A stretch of DNA of 64,000 nucleotides from Membranipora membranacea (taxonomy: Eukaryota; Bryozoa; Gymnolaemata; Cheilostomatida; Membraniporidae). Both the position numbers and the translations under genes were made by a program. A model generated the notes under the pieces. The model had not been told where the DNA came from. It saw only the letters and a program-made list of their open reading frames with translations, and searched no databases. Shown piece by piece: positions 1-11,082 of the stretch (position 1 is its first letter; every line of letters begins with the position of its first letter). The DNA lies in NCBI GenBank assembly GCA_914767715.1, contig OU612065.1, positions 9,300,001-9,364,000 on the forward strand, given 5' to 3'.

Positions 1-1504
1 ACCAGACTTAGTTTTAGTTTGTAAATGACCACTTAGCCCACTGCGGCTTGCCTGAAGCTGAGGTGTGTGACTTGATACCAGAATAATTATAGACCTAGCA
101 CCAGTAAGAGAAAGAAGCTGTGCGATGCAGCACCGATGGCGGGTTATGGAATAAAAACAGTTGTCTGCCGTGCCATATGCAATAAGTGATCAAGATTTTT
201 TCCCCTCTCTGCCTTCCCATTTGCGCCATTGTGCGAACAAAAGTATTTTCTGTTGTCCACAAAAATGTTAAAGGGTTATGTGCGCAGGGAGTTTGGGAGT
301 TTTGAGAGTTTGGTCCCAAACTCCCTGATGTGATAGTGACACAAAACTTCAAATATAGTTTATAAAGTCATTTATGAGCTTGATTATGAGATTTGGTGTG
401 TATATCATATGGAAAATCCCATAACATTTCCCTGAAAGACTTTTTTCACCAATTTTTGCCTATTTTCACCAATGCACACAAATCTTACAAATTTTGTCGT
501 GAGGGAAGGCCACAATGATTAGCCTACCCGTATAAATTTCCAAACTCGATCTGTAAGAATGCATTTCCCTTCCCAAGAAATTACGGAAACAGTGATTTTA
601 CTCCTTTTTACACTAACAAGACACATTATTATGCAATCAAGTTTTATTCAGTTTTTTTCAATCAGTAGCTTGACATCAAATAAATTTTCGTCTAGCTACA
701 AGATACAATACTTTATTTAAAAATTAATGAGAACTTTATAATTTCTCTCTCTTAAAGAAGACGGAATTTGAAAACTGCACACATTGTGCTGTGAAACATT
801 GTCACGTAACATTTTACCTTCGTGTAAAACAGTATGGGTGAAGAGTCTGCTGCATACATTCAAAGGAAACGGTTATGGTTATGAGTATGATACACTAACA
901 GTGATGGGATTTGACAGTCAGCTAAAAAGCTAGAGGCTGGTATAACACCATCAGTGGAGCTTAAATATGTGTCCATATCTAAAAACATAAATGAGAGATC
1001 AATGAGTTCATTGGATAGATACAAACAACTTTGATAACAGCATAATCTAATAAATTGGTTAGAACATAACAAGAGAGGACAACTTCATAATAAACAGGTA
1101 CGAGATTTTTTGCACGCTTGTGGTCAATAATTGTACTTAGATATACAAAACGTTTCTACCCACTCAACTACAATGCTGTTAATAACCAGAGGATCACGAG
1201 CACGGCTGTCTCCATGTAAGTAAATAGGAGTTATTTAGTAGATGAACTTTTTTTCTTGTATTTCATTTTTAATTAAAACTAAAGAAATTAAACATAACAC
1301 TGTCTAACAACGAACAACGAAGGCTGTGGCAATTCTGTACCACCACAAATACAATCAAACCCTTAAATTGTGAACTCTATAAGCTATAATAACACATAAG
1401 GATCCACGACTCAATACTAAAGAGACAATGGTCAACAATTCACATTCTCTCTTTCAGTTTTGAAGATTGTCAGCTGAGTAAAGCTTTGCTTGGGCTTTAT
1501 TCTA
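1..1504. other. Noncoding 3' flank of the TRIM-like gene
   Basis: I see no supportable gene here; the open frames are short and lack splice or homology support. A minus-strand AATAAA (TTTATT on plus, 1496-1501) lies directly after the TRIM-like stop codon. A hairpin repeat sits at 285-327. Confidence 0.6.
285..327. repeat. Short hairpin repeat (CAGGGAGTTTGG type)
   Basis: The arm CAGGGAGTTTGG is mirrored by CCAAACTCCCTG across a short spacer. A perfect spacerless palindrome with the same arms occurs at 61061-61088, so this is a dispersed motif rather than chance. Confidence 0.6.
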
Positions 1505-3201
1505 TTAGCTCAGTTGGTAAAAGTTAATTATACTATAGTAGCCGCTGTCAACTTCAGTACATTTGTGAGTTGTGGCAGCAATCAGCTCATCATGATCGGT
1601 CACAGCTATGTCTTCTATCACACCATTATTAATAGTTGGCAGTGTGAGCCTTCTGAGCATGCTTCCTATAAACATGAACAAGAAACTGCATGTAAAGGTT
1701 TGTGTCATGAAGTTAATTTAATATGTCATACCTGCTTTAACAGGTAGGTAGCAGATAACTTTATTTGGTGCCAGAAAACCTATATATTAGATCTTTGTCA
1801 CCCTAAATCCAAACAGGCATCAGGGAGGAATGAATTTCACTTCATAATTTGAGATGAAATGCTGCCTGCAGGATAACGAGCAGGTTTTCTCAAGAATTTA
1901 TTCATTAGACGAGGGAGGAGTTTTAGATTTAGGACATTCTATAAGCAGTTAAATCTGGTTTTTTTATCAAACGCAAAAACATGTTCATAGCTTCAGAACT
2001 CTGTGTAACTTCTTCTAAGTTCAAACAGTGCAAGTTATGAGCCATCAATCCATGCTGCACCAAGGAGGATTTTCAATTCAATAGGCACAGACAAAACACA
2101 CTTGCATGTCTATGTCGATAAGTTTCAAAAAGAAAATCAATTATCAAAGTTGCCTGTGCAGAAATAGTGGCGACCACCCTTACCTGTTGTAGAATTGAGG
2201 ACACAGATATCATAGGGCTTGACAAGGACGTAAACTCTCCCATGTCTATCAGAGGCAACAGATCCAGGTTTCTCTATGTCACAGTTAATCCACATCTTAT
2301 AGCCATTTTCAATGTTAACTTTGAGCACCTACAACACATCAACAAATTTACAACATCTGACGAACCCTGGCTTAAATTGCAGAACAGTTGTTGCTTACCA
2401 TTTGATGAAATTCGTGGATATATAGATCGAAAAACATGAGATAAACAATTCAGTCACAGCAGTACTCAGCGAAAGAAATGATAGTGAACACATGACACAC
2501 CTGGTGTTGATCATTACAGGAGATTATGACTGAGTCATTGTTAACAGAACAGATACGCCGAGCCACACATGAGTCAGCCAGAGGTATATCCTTGATGTGC
2601 TCTGCCACCGCTGAGTACACAGCTAACATACTTTTACTAGCTATCACCAAATCATCGTCAACAAGAGCCATACTGGCACCAAACTCTCCAGGTGTATCCC
2701 ATTTTTTGATGAACTGACCTCTATCTGTGCTGTACACATCTAAGATCCTGATGTAATCCTTCACATCCATATATTGGACATGCAGAAAATCATCATTGGC
2801 AGCAATGCCTATGATGGTGAGAGCTGGATCAATAGGTAGGAACCTGGAAGCCATGCCAGCGTGATCCACTTTGTGTATGGCTGGGGTAAGGCTATCTACC
2901 ACAAACATATTTCTCCCAGAGGCTACTAAGTGTGAGACGAAGCAGTTGGATATTTGATGCTGTTTGCAACTCTCCGAGATATTTGGAGCTTCTTTCGCCT
3001 TGCTTTGTGATACCATTTTCTTTTTACCATCTGCTGAGGGGCCTGCAGCCTCAGGTTTAGGGCAGCTTCTCATCCCACAAGAGTTGTCAGGTCCTGCAGC
3101 CTCAGGTTTAGGGCAGCTTCTCATCCCACAAGAGTTGTCAGGCTCACACTTGGACGCCCGTCTTTTGCTTTGTTCCACTTGTATGGTGTCAAGGGGATTT
3201 A
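1505..3201 (-). CDS. Last three exons of the TRIM-like gene: beta-propeller-like C-terminus
   Basis: Exons 2501-3201, 2184-2328 and 1505-1665. After the cysteine-containing linker the sequence alternates short hydrophobic strands with Asp/Gly turns (MFVVDSLTPAIHKVDHAG, RVYVLVKPYDICVLNSTTG), as in NHL or other six-bladed propellers of TRIM2/3/71-type proteins. No canonical NHL motif is clear, so the fold is inference. The exon also contains a perfect 51-bp in-frame duplication in its linker. AATAAA follows the stop within 10 bp. Confidence 0.7.
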
Positions 3202-6200
3202 CTACAAATGAGCAATAATTATATTAACCAATAATATTTCGATTTAAACACCATCAGATATTTCAGTACCTTTTATCCTTCACTCTGTTCAGAAGAAACC
3301 TTCAGGGATGTTATAACTGCACCTCACATAAGTCAAAAACACATGAAATTGTTGCAGAGGGTGTCTCACCATCATCAGTGAAATGCAATTTAGGTCTATT
3401 TACTACTAAAGAATGTCTTTGTTCTCAATATGCATTTCCCACCCATTGATGTCTCAGTTTTGAATTCATCTTGATAGAATCATAGGCATACATATAATAT
3501 ATGTATGTATTATAAATGTATATGGATGGAAAGTATTTTTAACTACTATACTGAATAAAATGGGCTGATTGTTATAAACGCTACCTTTAGGACAGCTTCC
3601 CATCGGACAACAGTTGTCAGGCTGACATTTGGACACCCGTCTCATGTCCCGCTCCGCTTGAATGATGTGATGTAGGGGATTTCCTTGAAATAAGCAAATT
3701 GTGTTTACAAATATTTTGATATGAATACCATTAGATTTTTCAGTCCCTTTTTTCTTTGCCTCCACTCTGAGGTAACCTACGTTGTACCTCACAGAAACAC
3801 ATCAAATTGAGGTAAGGGGTTGTTTGCACCCACAGCTTTGCAATATTGGTTTGTGCAACAGGGTTTGTCGTACAATGCAGTTTAGGTCAATTTACTCATT
3901 TTTATCAACAAGGAGTTGGATGCATAGACAGTTTTCTGAGCTCTTATTTATGCCTCAATTCGGAGTTGTCCTCTCTCCAGTTTGGTACTTTTAACCCACG
4001 CCGCATAGGAGAAACCTGCTGAAAGAAGGTTATATTGAAAACCGCTAATGTTAGGATAAAAATGATTTTTGATTCAGAGTCTGCTCCATTGAAAACCCTG
4101 TGAGACAGGGTTTCCAAATCATTGGAGGCTTGAATGTTGATAAATCTTAATTTTAGTGACAAAACTCATGAAATATTCTGCCAAATTGTCCGCAAAACAG
4201 GCGGAAAATGCTATAATTGGCTATCCAAATATTAAAATTATTTCCCAGACTATGTACATATGAGTTTTTAATGTTGCAGATTCTGAATCAAAAATAATTT
4301 TTATCCTATTATAAGCGGTTTTCAAGATAACCCTCTTTTCAGCACGTTTTTCCTATGCGGCATGGGTTAAAAGTACCAAACTGGAGAGAGGACAACTCCA
4401 AACTGAGGCCTAAATCAGAGCTCAGAAAACTGTCTATTGCTCAGCCATTGATGTGCTTGTATTGACCTTATTGTGATATGTCTGTTGATACTGAATCAGA
4501 TTTTAGACCTATTTCCTTGTTATGGCACCTGGGCAAAATTATTGAAAAAGCTGTTATGCATTTTTATGTTCAGTTTGTTTTACCAACCATTGATGGAAAC
4601 CAGTATGCGTATCAGAAAAACCGAGGTACAGTAGATGCAATCATAGCTGCTATCGATAATTGGACACAATTATTAGATGAACCAAAGTCAAAATATTTGA
4701 CAGTCGCTTTCCTTGACATGTCAAAGGCTTTTGACAAGATGGACAGAGGAAAACTGATAGATATGCTAACGAGGAAGGGTATCAACTATAATCTAGTGCA
4801 AATCATCAACAGCTTCCTCACACACCGATACCAATCAGTACGCATCGGCAACAATACCAGCCGAACATTACCAGTTATAAATGGAACACCCCAGGGGACA
4901 TTGCTAGGTCCTGTCTTCTGGCTTTTATATGTGGACAGCCTTGAAGTTGAATGTGACATAATAAAATACGCAGATGACCTGACATTAACAGGCCTGCCCG
5001 CTAAAACACTAAACCAACAACTGGACCTCCAAACCTCTCTAGACACAGTATCGACATGGTGCGATGAGTATAATATGGTGGCTAATGCAAAAATGTCATC
5101 TATTATGCATCTGACTAACAAACATGCTCGATACCAATTCCAACCACCAACTCTGAAGCTGAATGGAGAACAAATACCACCGACAACTAAGACTAGATTT
5201 CTAGGAATCACTATCGATCAACATTTGTCTTTCGAAGACCATGTCGACTCGATCCTGAAGAACGTCAGACCGCTAACCTATACCCTTCTTAACCTCAAAC
5301 GCTCTGGCGTACCTCAGCGGTTACTCACGAGGTTCTACCTTACATGTATACGGCCTCGTATGACATATGGAAGCGTAGCCTGGTTCTGCATGATGACCGA
5401 CCAACAGAAGAAACGAGTAATCCAGCTGGAAAAACTCTCACTGAAAATTATAGCCCCAGGCTGTGACGAGTATAGTGAAAGGACAGCCCTGCTAAACATC
5501 ATACCACTAGACGAATATATTGACTCTATGTGCCATCAACACATCGACAAGATCAAGACACCTGGGCACTGCCTGCATCATTTACTACCTCAACCGAGTG
5601 CTCGCAGACCTAGTAGACATACAACGCGCCTCAACACCAGCTCACGAACTGAATTGAGAGGCAACACTTTACTCATGTGTTACAGCAATGCCGGATGTGT
5701 AAATTATAAAGTCTAAGAATTAATTTTTTTCTGTTTTTATTTTCATGCCCAGGTTGCCTTCCTTACTTATATTGTGATGAAACCTCTAAAGGTCGCCTCT
5801 AATTTTTAGAAGATGATCATTGGTTCAGTAATAAAGATTATATATATATATATATGTACTGTATACTACTATACTGAATACAACAGACTGCTACCTTTAG
5901 GATCACCATTTTTAGAACAGCTTCCCATCCCACCAGAGCCAGCTCGTCTCATGTTTTGTTCCGCTTGAATGATGTCATCAAGAGGATTTTCTGAAAAAAG
6001 CAAACTGCAGGTAATATTTTTGATATGACTGCCATTAGATTCTTCCGTCCAATTATCCTTCACTCTGTTCTAAAGGTAGTGCCAAGGACCGATTTGAATA
6101 TCAACATTTCACAAATGCTTGGAAAGCTGCCGAGCTTCTGAATGTGAATAGCTGAACAAAAACATGATTTGATGCTATTGTGAAATTTGTAGTGCAAAAA

Positions 6201-9200
6201 TGAGATAGAAAACATTTTTTTAAGGTTACATTGATTGTGGGGAATTTCATAACTGGTGAAATGTTTTCATAAAGGAAGAGATCGTCATACGCCACTTTTT
6301 CACGTCATATAATAAAATCTATAAAATCGTGTATTTGGCGAAAATATTAAAAATTTTAATCAATGATTCTAAGCGGAACATAGGCTTTCTAGGAAAGTAT
6401 TTTAAGATTTTCCAATAGAGTACAAATGATATGCGCACCAACTTCCAACGCTTAAAATATGTATTAATCAAAACCAAATAACTTGATGAACTCGATCTCG
6501 AAGAATAGATTTCAACTGTAAAGAATTTTCGCATTGACACAACAGTTGTGTTTACTGCCTCATTTCTTCACTAGAATGACACAACTTCATCAGAAGTTTT
6601 CCAACGGTATATGATATGTTGATATTCAGATCGGTCATTTCAATTACCTACAGTGTAGATAAAGCGCTTAAAATGTGTCGGGATAGCTGGTAGTAGCATT
6701 TCATTGTCAACCACTTTGTTGTTAGGAAAGTAGTTGATAATGAAATTCCACTACCAGCTATCCCGGCACAGTTTAAACGCATAAACTACCTACAGTGTTG
6801 TTATAACTGCACCTCACACAAACATAATATATGATGTTGGGGAAGGGGGTTTGCCACCATCATCTGCTCAATGCAGTTTTAGACCAAACTCTTAATGTTT
6901 CTCAACATTGAATTGACACCCAACTCTCTGTTTTCAATTACGTTTCTCAGCAAGTGATGCTTTAGTATTGACTTTATTGTGATAGAAGTTATTTTGTATT
7001 ACTTTTCTGGGCACAAAAGACTATTTTATGTATATGCTACCTCGCTCGGGAAATCCAAGGATCTGTTGTACACTTATTGCAGAACTCTGGGCATCATAGA
7101 CTTCCAGGATAGCTTGGCAAACACTGGATCCTCCTGATAGAAAAAGTAATGCACTTGCATCAATGACAATGAAATAAAAACGGTCTCTTTAATTCAAGTT
7201 CAGGCAACTCTGTAGCCCATTCCTCAGAATTTCTACTGGCTCGCAATGGGTTTGAAGGGAAGGGGTAGAGCTCAAAGTACTGCGTAATTTGTTCTATCAA
7301 AACTCAGGGAAACCATCAAATTTTGTTCTAAGTAGAGTCGGAACATGGAGTCGGTCTGAATTACATACAGATTTGAAGTTCTACCCTTGTTTACAGTGAG
7401 GACACAACCCTGAAAATGTTGGTAATTTGGAGTAAATGCCCCGGTACATGAGTTGAATTGTTGATCTGAGCAAGCAAATCTAGGTGTAACACGACAAAAT
7501 AAATATCAGTTCAGAGATTTGTAATGTGAGCATTAGATGAAAGCTTACTCCGAGGGCGCACTTCAAGAACAGAGGGGAGCTCTAAGTCTGGAATTCTTCT
7601 GGACACCAATTCCTGAATTTTGGCCCCGAATACTCTCTCCGCCTCTATCGCTTCGAGCTGCAATTGAAAACAGTTGGTATGGATGAGATTTCCACTCTTC
7701 TCATCTTTAGCTAACATCAATGCATAACTTCCTGATGAGTATAGATGATGTACAGTTTCCCTATAGGAAAGTATCACAGCATTTATTATCATCATCACAA
7801 ATATTACCTATACCTGGCTATCATTGACAAGAAAAGTTTGAACATCAGCATATTGTGCTTCAATCTCCTTCTTTTGCGGCATCAATACACCATCCACATA
7901 CTTGGTCACGGTACCAACAATGTTTTCTGTGTTGTGTTCCAGCTTAACTTGTAACTCATTGTACCTTTGAGTAATTTCTTCTATCTACAAAAATTTTAAA
8001 GACTAGCAAGTTCCTTAAGTATCACAAGCAACTGTTTTCATCATGGTTTTCTTAAGCTTAAAAGTGATGAGAGTCAAAATTTGTTCATTAATAGGAGCCC
8101 TGGAGTTTATATTATTACTACTAGTAATTATAAGTCATACCTGTTCATTTCGTTTAGCATTGATAACGTCGTTCCTATTGGCGATCATCTTGTCAAGTTT
8201 TGCTACCGTCAGCGTACACATGTTCATCACACTATTTATGTCGGCCATCTTTCTCCCCAACAGCTCAGCATATTTGTCAAAGTTTTTTCGGGCTCCATTT
8301 TCAAGCTTGTTTAATGAAGCCATGTGATGAAACGAACCTAATATGAATAACCGTTCTTGAACCACACAAAACTTTTCAAGCTACAATGTTCAGTAAAGCT
8401 TTGCTTATGTCACAAAGGATGGCATTGTTGGGATGTGTGACACCAATTCCAAGTTGTAAGCTTTCATCATGAAAAAACCCATTGTTATGGAATTATATCG
8501 ATATTAAAAAAAATACAATGACTCGATTTTGATTTTTTAATCATTGGTCTCTAGTCTTTTAATTGAAAAAATATAGGCTGGCTTTTGTAAAATAATGAGC
8601 TATAATTATTTTAGTTCACAACTAGATGATCCCACTGATTCCACAAAGATTACTGTAACATGCATAAGGGGCCGGTTGTGCAGGCGCATGAAGGATAGCA
8701 TCTCGACATACAGAACAAATCAGTAAACGCAAATACGCATTACGGGTAAAGATGCGCTGCACTATCTTGATTGGTAGGCCATGCAATGTCAGTCCTGAGT
8801 TCAGTAAATGTCACGCAAGTCGGCTGCTTATGTAGTACGCCCCAAGACCTTCTCTGGTAATGCAGCATCAGTGGCTAAGGTGGTGCAATAAACATATTAA
8901 ACAAATATTTATATGTTTATGGGTGGTCCTAAGGCCCTGTGGTGGCTGTACAATATCCACAGATGATAAGTATGACACTAGTAGATAATGGACCTGCAAC
9001 ACCACATATGAAGCAGGGACTTTGGTTATACTGTTGACAGCGTTTCTTTTAAAGTGAATGATGGTATCTGAAGTCAACATCAGGAATGAGGTGGATCAAA
9101 GACAGAAGAATGGATTGAATAATTATTATGGCCAGTAGTTACGATTTCATCTTGAAACAAAGCAACATAACGCTGGAAATATCTACACTGCTCAATCAGT

Positions 9201-11082
9201 CGTATCTAAAGGAAGACACAATCACAAGAAATCAGAGTATAAAACGATTAGGAGATTTTTCTTACCCTTCTTGCATGGCACAGTCAAGTGATCTAAACAT
9301 TCGGTACAGATGAGAAGCTTGCAAACTTTACAGCCTAGTGTGAGACTGTTCTTGGGATGAAGGCGACAGTGTTTAGAGACAGTTGAAGATGATTTCCTTA
9401 TATGAGATAATTTGCTTGCCTGAATAACTTCATGGTCATCATGTAACTCATCATGAAGCTGAGAAGTGAAAACAATTATGTCAGAATGATGCAGAGGGGG
9501 TGGAGGCAGTGGAAAGCTTAGTAATGTCATGAACAGAAGTCATAAAAAAACTCAACATAAAACTGTCAGCGTTTACCTTACAGTATACCCCAACTGCAGA
9601 AAATGCTGAAGAGGAAGGCGACTAATGATGGATTGTAGTGTATGGATATCGATGCTATGGATATGTATGGATTAGGTTAGAAAACCATGATGTCTTTCTT
9701 CCCTGGTAACTAAATCTCTAGCGGTGGTAAAATTATTCTTCACACAAAAATACCCATAAAAGCACAATGTCATAATTCTTTTGGGATAAGTAACATATTG
9801 ATGATCTCCTAACTGAATTAACAATAGCTCTGGGGAGCGTGTGAAGTATCCACATGAGCGGTGGGCCAAGGGTGAATAATAAAGGATACATAAGGATGTT
9901 ACAAACAGGTTTTAAAATGAAATCTTATCTGAAAACTGAATTTGGCTCTTGCTTGTATGGCACACAACTATTTTTTGACAGGCGCGATAAGATAAAACTA
10001 GAATTTAACTTAAAAAGTCAAATCCTAGCTCTTTCCCTTCCCTAACTCACCTTTTTATGAACCCAACAAAAGAACTTTTCACATGTTTTACATAGGTCAG
10101 TTGCTTGTGTGTTTACCTTTTTGCGTAAACAGGGGTCACAATAATGTCCACCTTTCCCTTCATTCGGCAGATCATCTATACTTATGGATTCCTTCATCTT
10201 TTCTCTTCAAACAATAAGAATGCAATGGTATATTGAAATTTCTTTGCTTTCACATACCCTTATTACCAGCTTGGTGGGCCTATGAACACTTTTTCCTAAG
10301 CCTTGCTCTTTTGGAAATGAATGCATAATACAATATAATAAAAGCGTACACATTTTTAATGTGGTCACTATTTTTTAATATCAGCAATACTCGATCAGTA
10401 TAAGGGATCTTAAGCTGTTCGATTGCAACCTCTTGCGAAAGGGAGAGATAATCAATTACATGGAATATAATTTCAGACAGGGGCGTATATTCTAAACAAT
10501 TTCACTCACTGACTTTTTAGAGATGAGCATAATGATCGGGCACAGCCCGATCCACACGCCGTAGGCGTGGCGGGGAGGGTGTGGGAGGGGCGCTTAAGCG
10601 CCCTCCCACACGGAAATTTTTGCATATCGGTAGCAAAATAGTGCAAGCAGAGAGGTTTTTCAATAGCTCACTGAGCTGTTGGGTACTTTCAGAAAACAAT
10701 TCAATAGCAGTAGAAGATTACGGTAAAAATGCTCCAGTTATAAAGCATTAATTTGAAAAAAAAACTGACCTCGATGGGATTCGAACCCACAACAATCTTA
10801 TACACAATGATTATTAGGCAGACGCTCTACACACTGAGCTATTCAGCCACTCTCAGAACTCCGTGGGCCGTGAGTGGTAATATACGCCACTGATTTCAGA
10901 CATTGTTTTTACCTGCATGTAGGACATTTCACCTCATTATTCACAACTTTCTGACGTTTGATACAATCTAGACAGTATACATGACCACATGGTAATTCTC
11001 TTGGGTCCCATCGGCTCTCTCCTCTTTCCAAACAGAAAGCACACTGAGGCAGCTGATCCTCTCCATCAACAACAGAACACAT
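1505..11082 (-). CDS. TRIM-type E3 ubiquitin ligase-like (RING, two B-boxes, coiled coil, C-terminal beta-propeller-like)
   Basis: Predicted coding exons, 5' to 3': 10913-11082, 10051-10204, 9266-9458, 8141-8337, 7814-7984, 7549-about 7760, 7041-7133, 5895-5990, 3585-3683, 2501-3201, 2184-2328, 1505-1665; about 796 codons. Translation starts at 11082 (MCSVVDGEDQ) and ends in TAA at 1505. The order RING, B-box 1, B-box 2, coiled coil and repeated beta-strand region is the TRIM family plan; such proteins are usually RING E3 ubiquitin ligases in the cytosol, and the target here is unknown. The C-terminus looks like a degenerate NHL-like propeller, not a SPRY domain. All exon phases match except the junction between 7814 and 7760, which is off by one base. 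One intron holds a MITE and a retrotransposon fragment. I cannot name a one-to-one vertebrate orthologue. Confidence 0.85.
3042..3143 (-). repeat. Perfect 51-bp tandem duplication within a coding exon
   Basis: Two adjacent 51-bp units (3042-3092 and 3093-3143) look identical and encode PDNSCGMRSCPKPEAAG twice in frame. This further expands the cysteine-bearing linker of the third exon copy. Perfect identity suggests a recent event, or a polymorphic or assembly-sensitive site. Confidence 0.9.
3585..3683 (-). repeat. Duplicated exon, copy 2 (TRIM-like gene)
   Basis: Ninety-nine bp, phase 1 at both ends. It encodes NPLHHIIQAERDMRR, then SKCQPDNCCPMGSCPK. Its length differs from copy 1 by one codon. 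Because both ends are in phase 1, copies can be added or skipped without breaking the frame. Confidence 0.85.
3924..4437. mobile_element. Palindromic MITE, copy 1
   Basis: A 514-bp element with near-perfect inverted ends (ATAGACAGTTTTCTGAGCTC at the left, its complement at the right). The inverted similarity extends far inward. It is flanked by TGC on both sides, compatible with a 3-bp target duplication. It has no coding capacity. A second copy lies at 29663-30175. It interrupts intron sequence that is continuous in the paralogous intron copy near 6900-6990, which confirms an insertion. Confidence 0.85.
4478..5716 (+). mobile_element. 5'-truncated non-LTR retrotransposon, reverse transcriptase ORF (412 codons)
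   Basis: The open frame contains LINE-type reverse transcriptase motifs in order: DFRPISLL, then AFLDMSKAFDK (motif A), TPQGTLLGP (motif B), KYADDLTL (motif C) and RFLGITID (motif D/E), followed by a CR1/Jockey-like connection region. The 5' endonuclease and the most N-terminal RT region are absent, so it is dead on arrival, yet about 1.2 kb has no stop. A 3' tract ends near an (AT)n run at 5839-5856. The inserted segment is roughly 4474-5862, judged from the paralogous introns. It lies antisense to the TRIM-like gene inside an intron. Confidence 0.9.
5895..5990 (-). repeat. Duplicated exon, copy 1 (TRIM-like gene)
   Basis: Ninety-six bp, phase 1 at both ends. It encodes ENPLDDIIQAEQNMRR and a Cys/Gly/Lys tail. 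It is paralogous to exon 3585-3683 and to the start of exon 2501-3201. Flanking intron sequence is also shared (the cactctgtt tract and the gttataactgcacctcac tract), showing genomic duplication of exon plus intron. Confidence 0.85.
6087..6636. mobile_element. Degenerate inverted-terminal element
   Basis: The ends GACCGATTTGAATATCAACA and its near complement at 6616-6636 are inverted. The interior is AT-rich and noncoding. Related degenerate sequence occurs around 17555-17760 and 18400-18483, so this is an old dispersed repeat family. No clear target duplication was found. Confidence 0.55.
6657..6786. mobile_element. 130-bp palindromic MITE with 12-bp flanking direct repeat
   Basis: The arms around CGGGATAGCTGGTAGT are inverted over about 60 bp each. 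The direct repeat tacctacagtgt occurs immediately on both sides (6645-6656 and 6787-6798). A related single-copy tract in the paralogous intron (near 3775) supports the repeat being a target-site duplication. Confidence 0.8.
7549..8337 (-). CDS. Exons 4-6 of the TRIM-like gene: coiled-coil region
   Basis: Exons 8141-8337, 7814-7984 and 7549-about 7760 encode heptad-like, charged helical sequence (for example NKLENGARKNFDKYAELLGR), the expected position and length of the TRIM dimerisation coiled coil. Exon 7814-7984 ends in phase 0 at CAG/gtatag. The next obvious acceptor (tatag at 7761) leads into the long open frame only if two bases come from upstream, so this junction is one base out. A one-base indel, an unrecognised splice site or a null allele could explain it. 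Confidence 0.7.
9266..10204 (-). CDS. Exons 2-3 of the TRIM-like gene: tandem B-boxes
   Basis: Exon 10051-10204 encodes a B-box 1-like zinc module (GHYCDPC, then CKTCEKFFCWVH). Exon 9266-9458 encodes B-box 2 (HCRLHPKN, CKVCKLLICTEC, with the last ligands just past the junction at C..HH). Two B-boxes after a RING are diagnostic for TRIM architecture. The intron between them contains no recognised element. Confidence 0.8.
10536..10612. repeat. Cluster of GC-rich hairpins
   Basis: Successive palindromes: CGGGCACAGCCCG, CCACGCC-type arms around GTA, and GGGCGCTTAAGCGCCC nested in longer GTGTGGGAGG arms. The block is far more GC-rich than its surroundings. It could fold at RNA or DNA level; its function is unknown. 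Confidence 0.75.
10766..10855 (-). ncRNA. tRNA-like pol III unit (degenerate)
   Basis: Read on the minus strand it has an A-box region TGAATAGCTCAGTG..TAGAGCG, an anticodon-loop-like CTAATAA, a B box GGTTCGAATCC and a T-run terminator (10757-10764 in plus coordinates). The acceptor and anticodon stems do not pair well, so it is a tRNA pseudogene or tRNA-derived module rather than a working tRNA. It shares the TGAATAGCTCAGTG start with the unit at 17895. Confidence 0.65.
10913..11082 (-). CDS. Exon 1 of the TRIM-like gene: RING finger
   Basis: After about 13 residues comes CAFC, then CGHVYCLDC, then CPTC at the exon end: the C3HC4 cysteine/histidine spacing of a RING finger that recruits an E2 enzyme. 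The initiator ATG (11080-11082) is the only one in frame before the first RING cysteine. The exon ends in phase 2 at a GT donor (10911-10912), and the split codon is completed to arginine by the next exon. Confidence 0.85.

Larger units (their letters stand above)
10478..10892. mobile_element. Non-autonomous hAT-like element with tRNA-like cargo
   Basis: Inverted ends CAGGGGCGTATATT and CAGTGGCGTATATT (13 of 14 matching) are bounded by a perfect 8-bp duplication, atttcaga (10470-10477 and 10893-10900). An 8-bp duplication with CAGNGGCG ends is the hAT superfamily signature. Inside are strong GC-rich hairpins (10536-10612) and, on the minus strand, a tRNA-like unit. There is no transposase. 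It lies in intron 1 of the TRIM-like gene. Confidence 0.85.

Noticed and set aside
4786-5211. 141-codon minus-strand ORF
   Set aside because: Antisense shadow of the reverse transcriptase frame.
10766-10855. Functional tRNA-Ile with AAT anticodon loop
   Set aside because: The loop fits but acceptor and anticodon stems do not pair, so it is called tRNA-like only.
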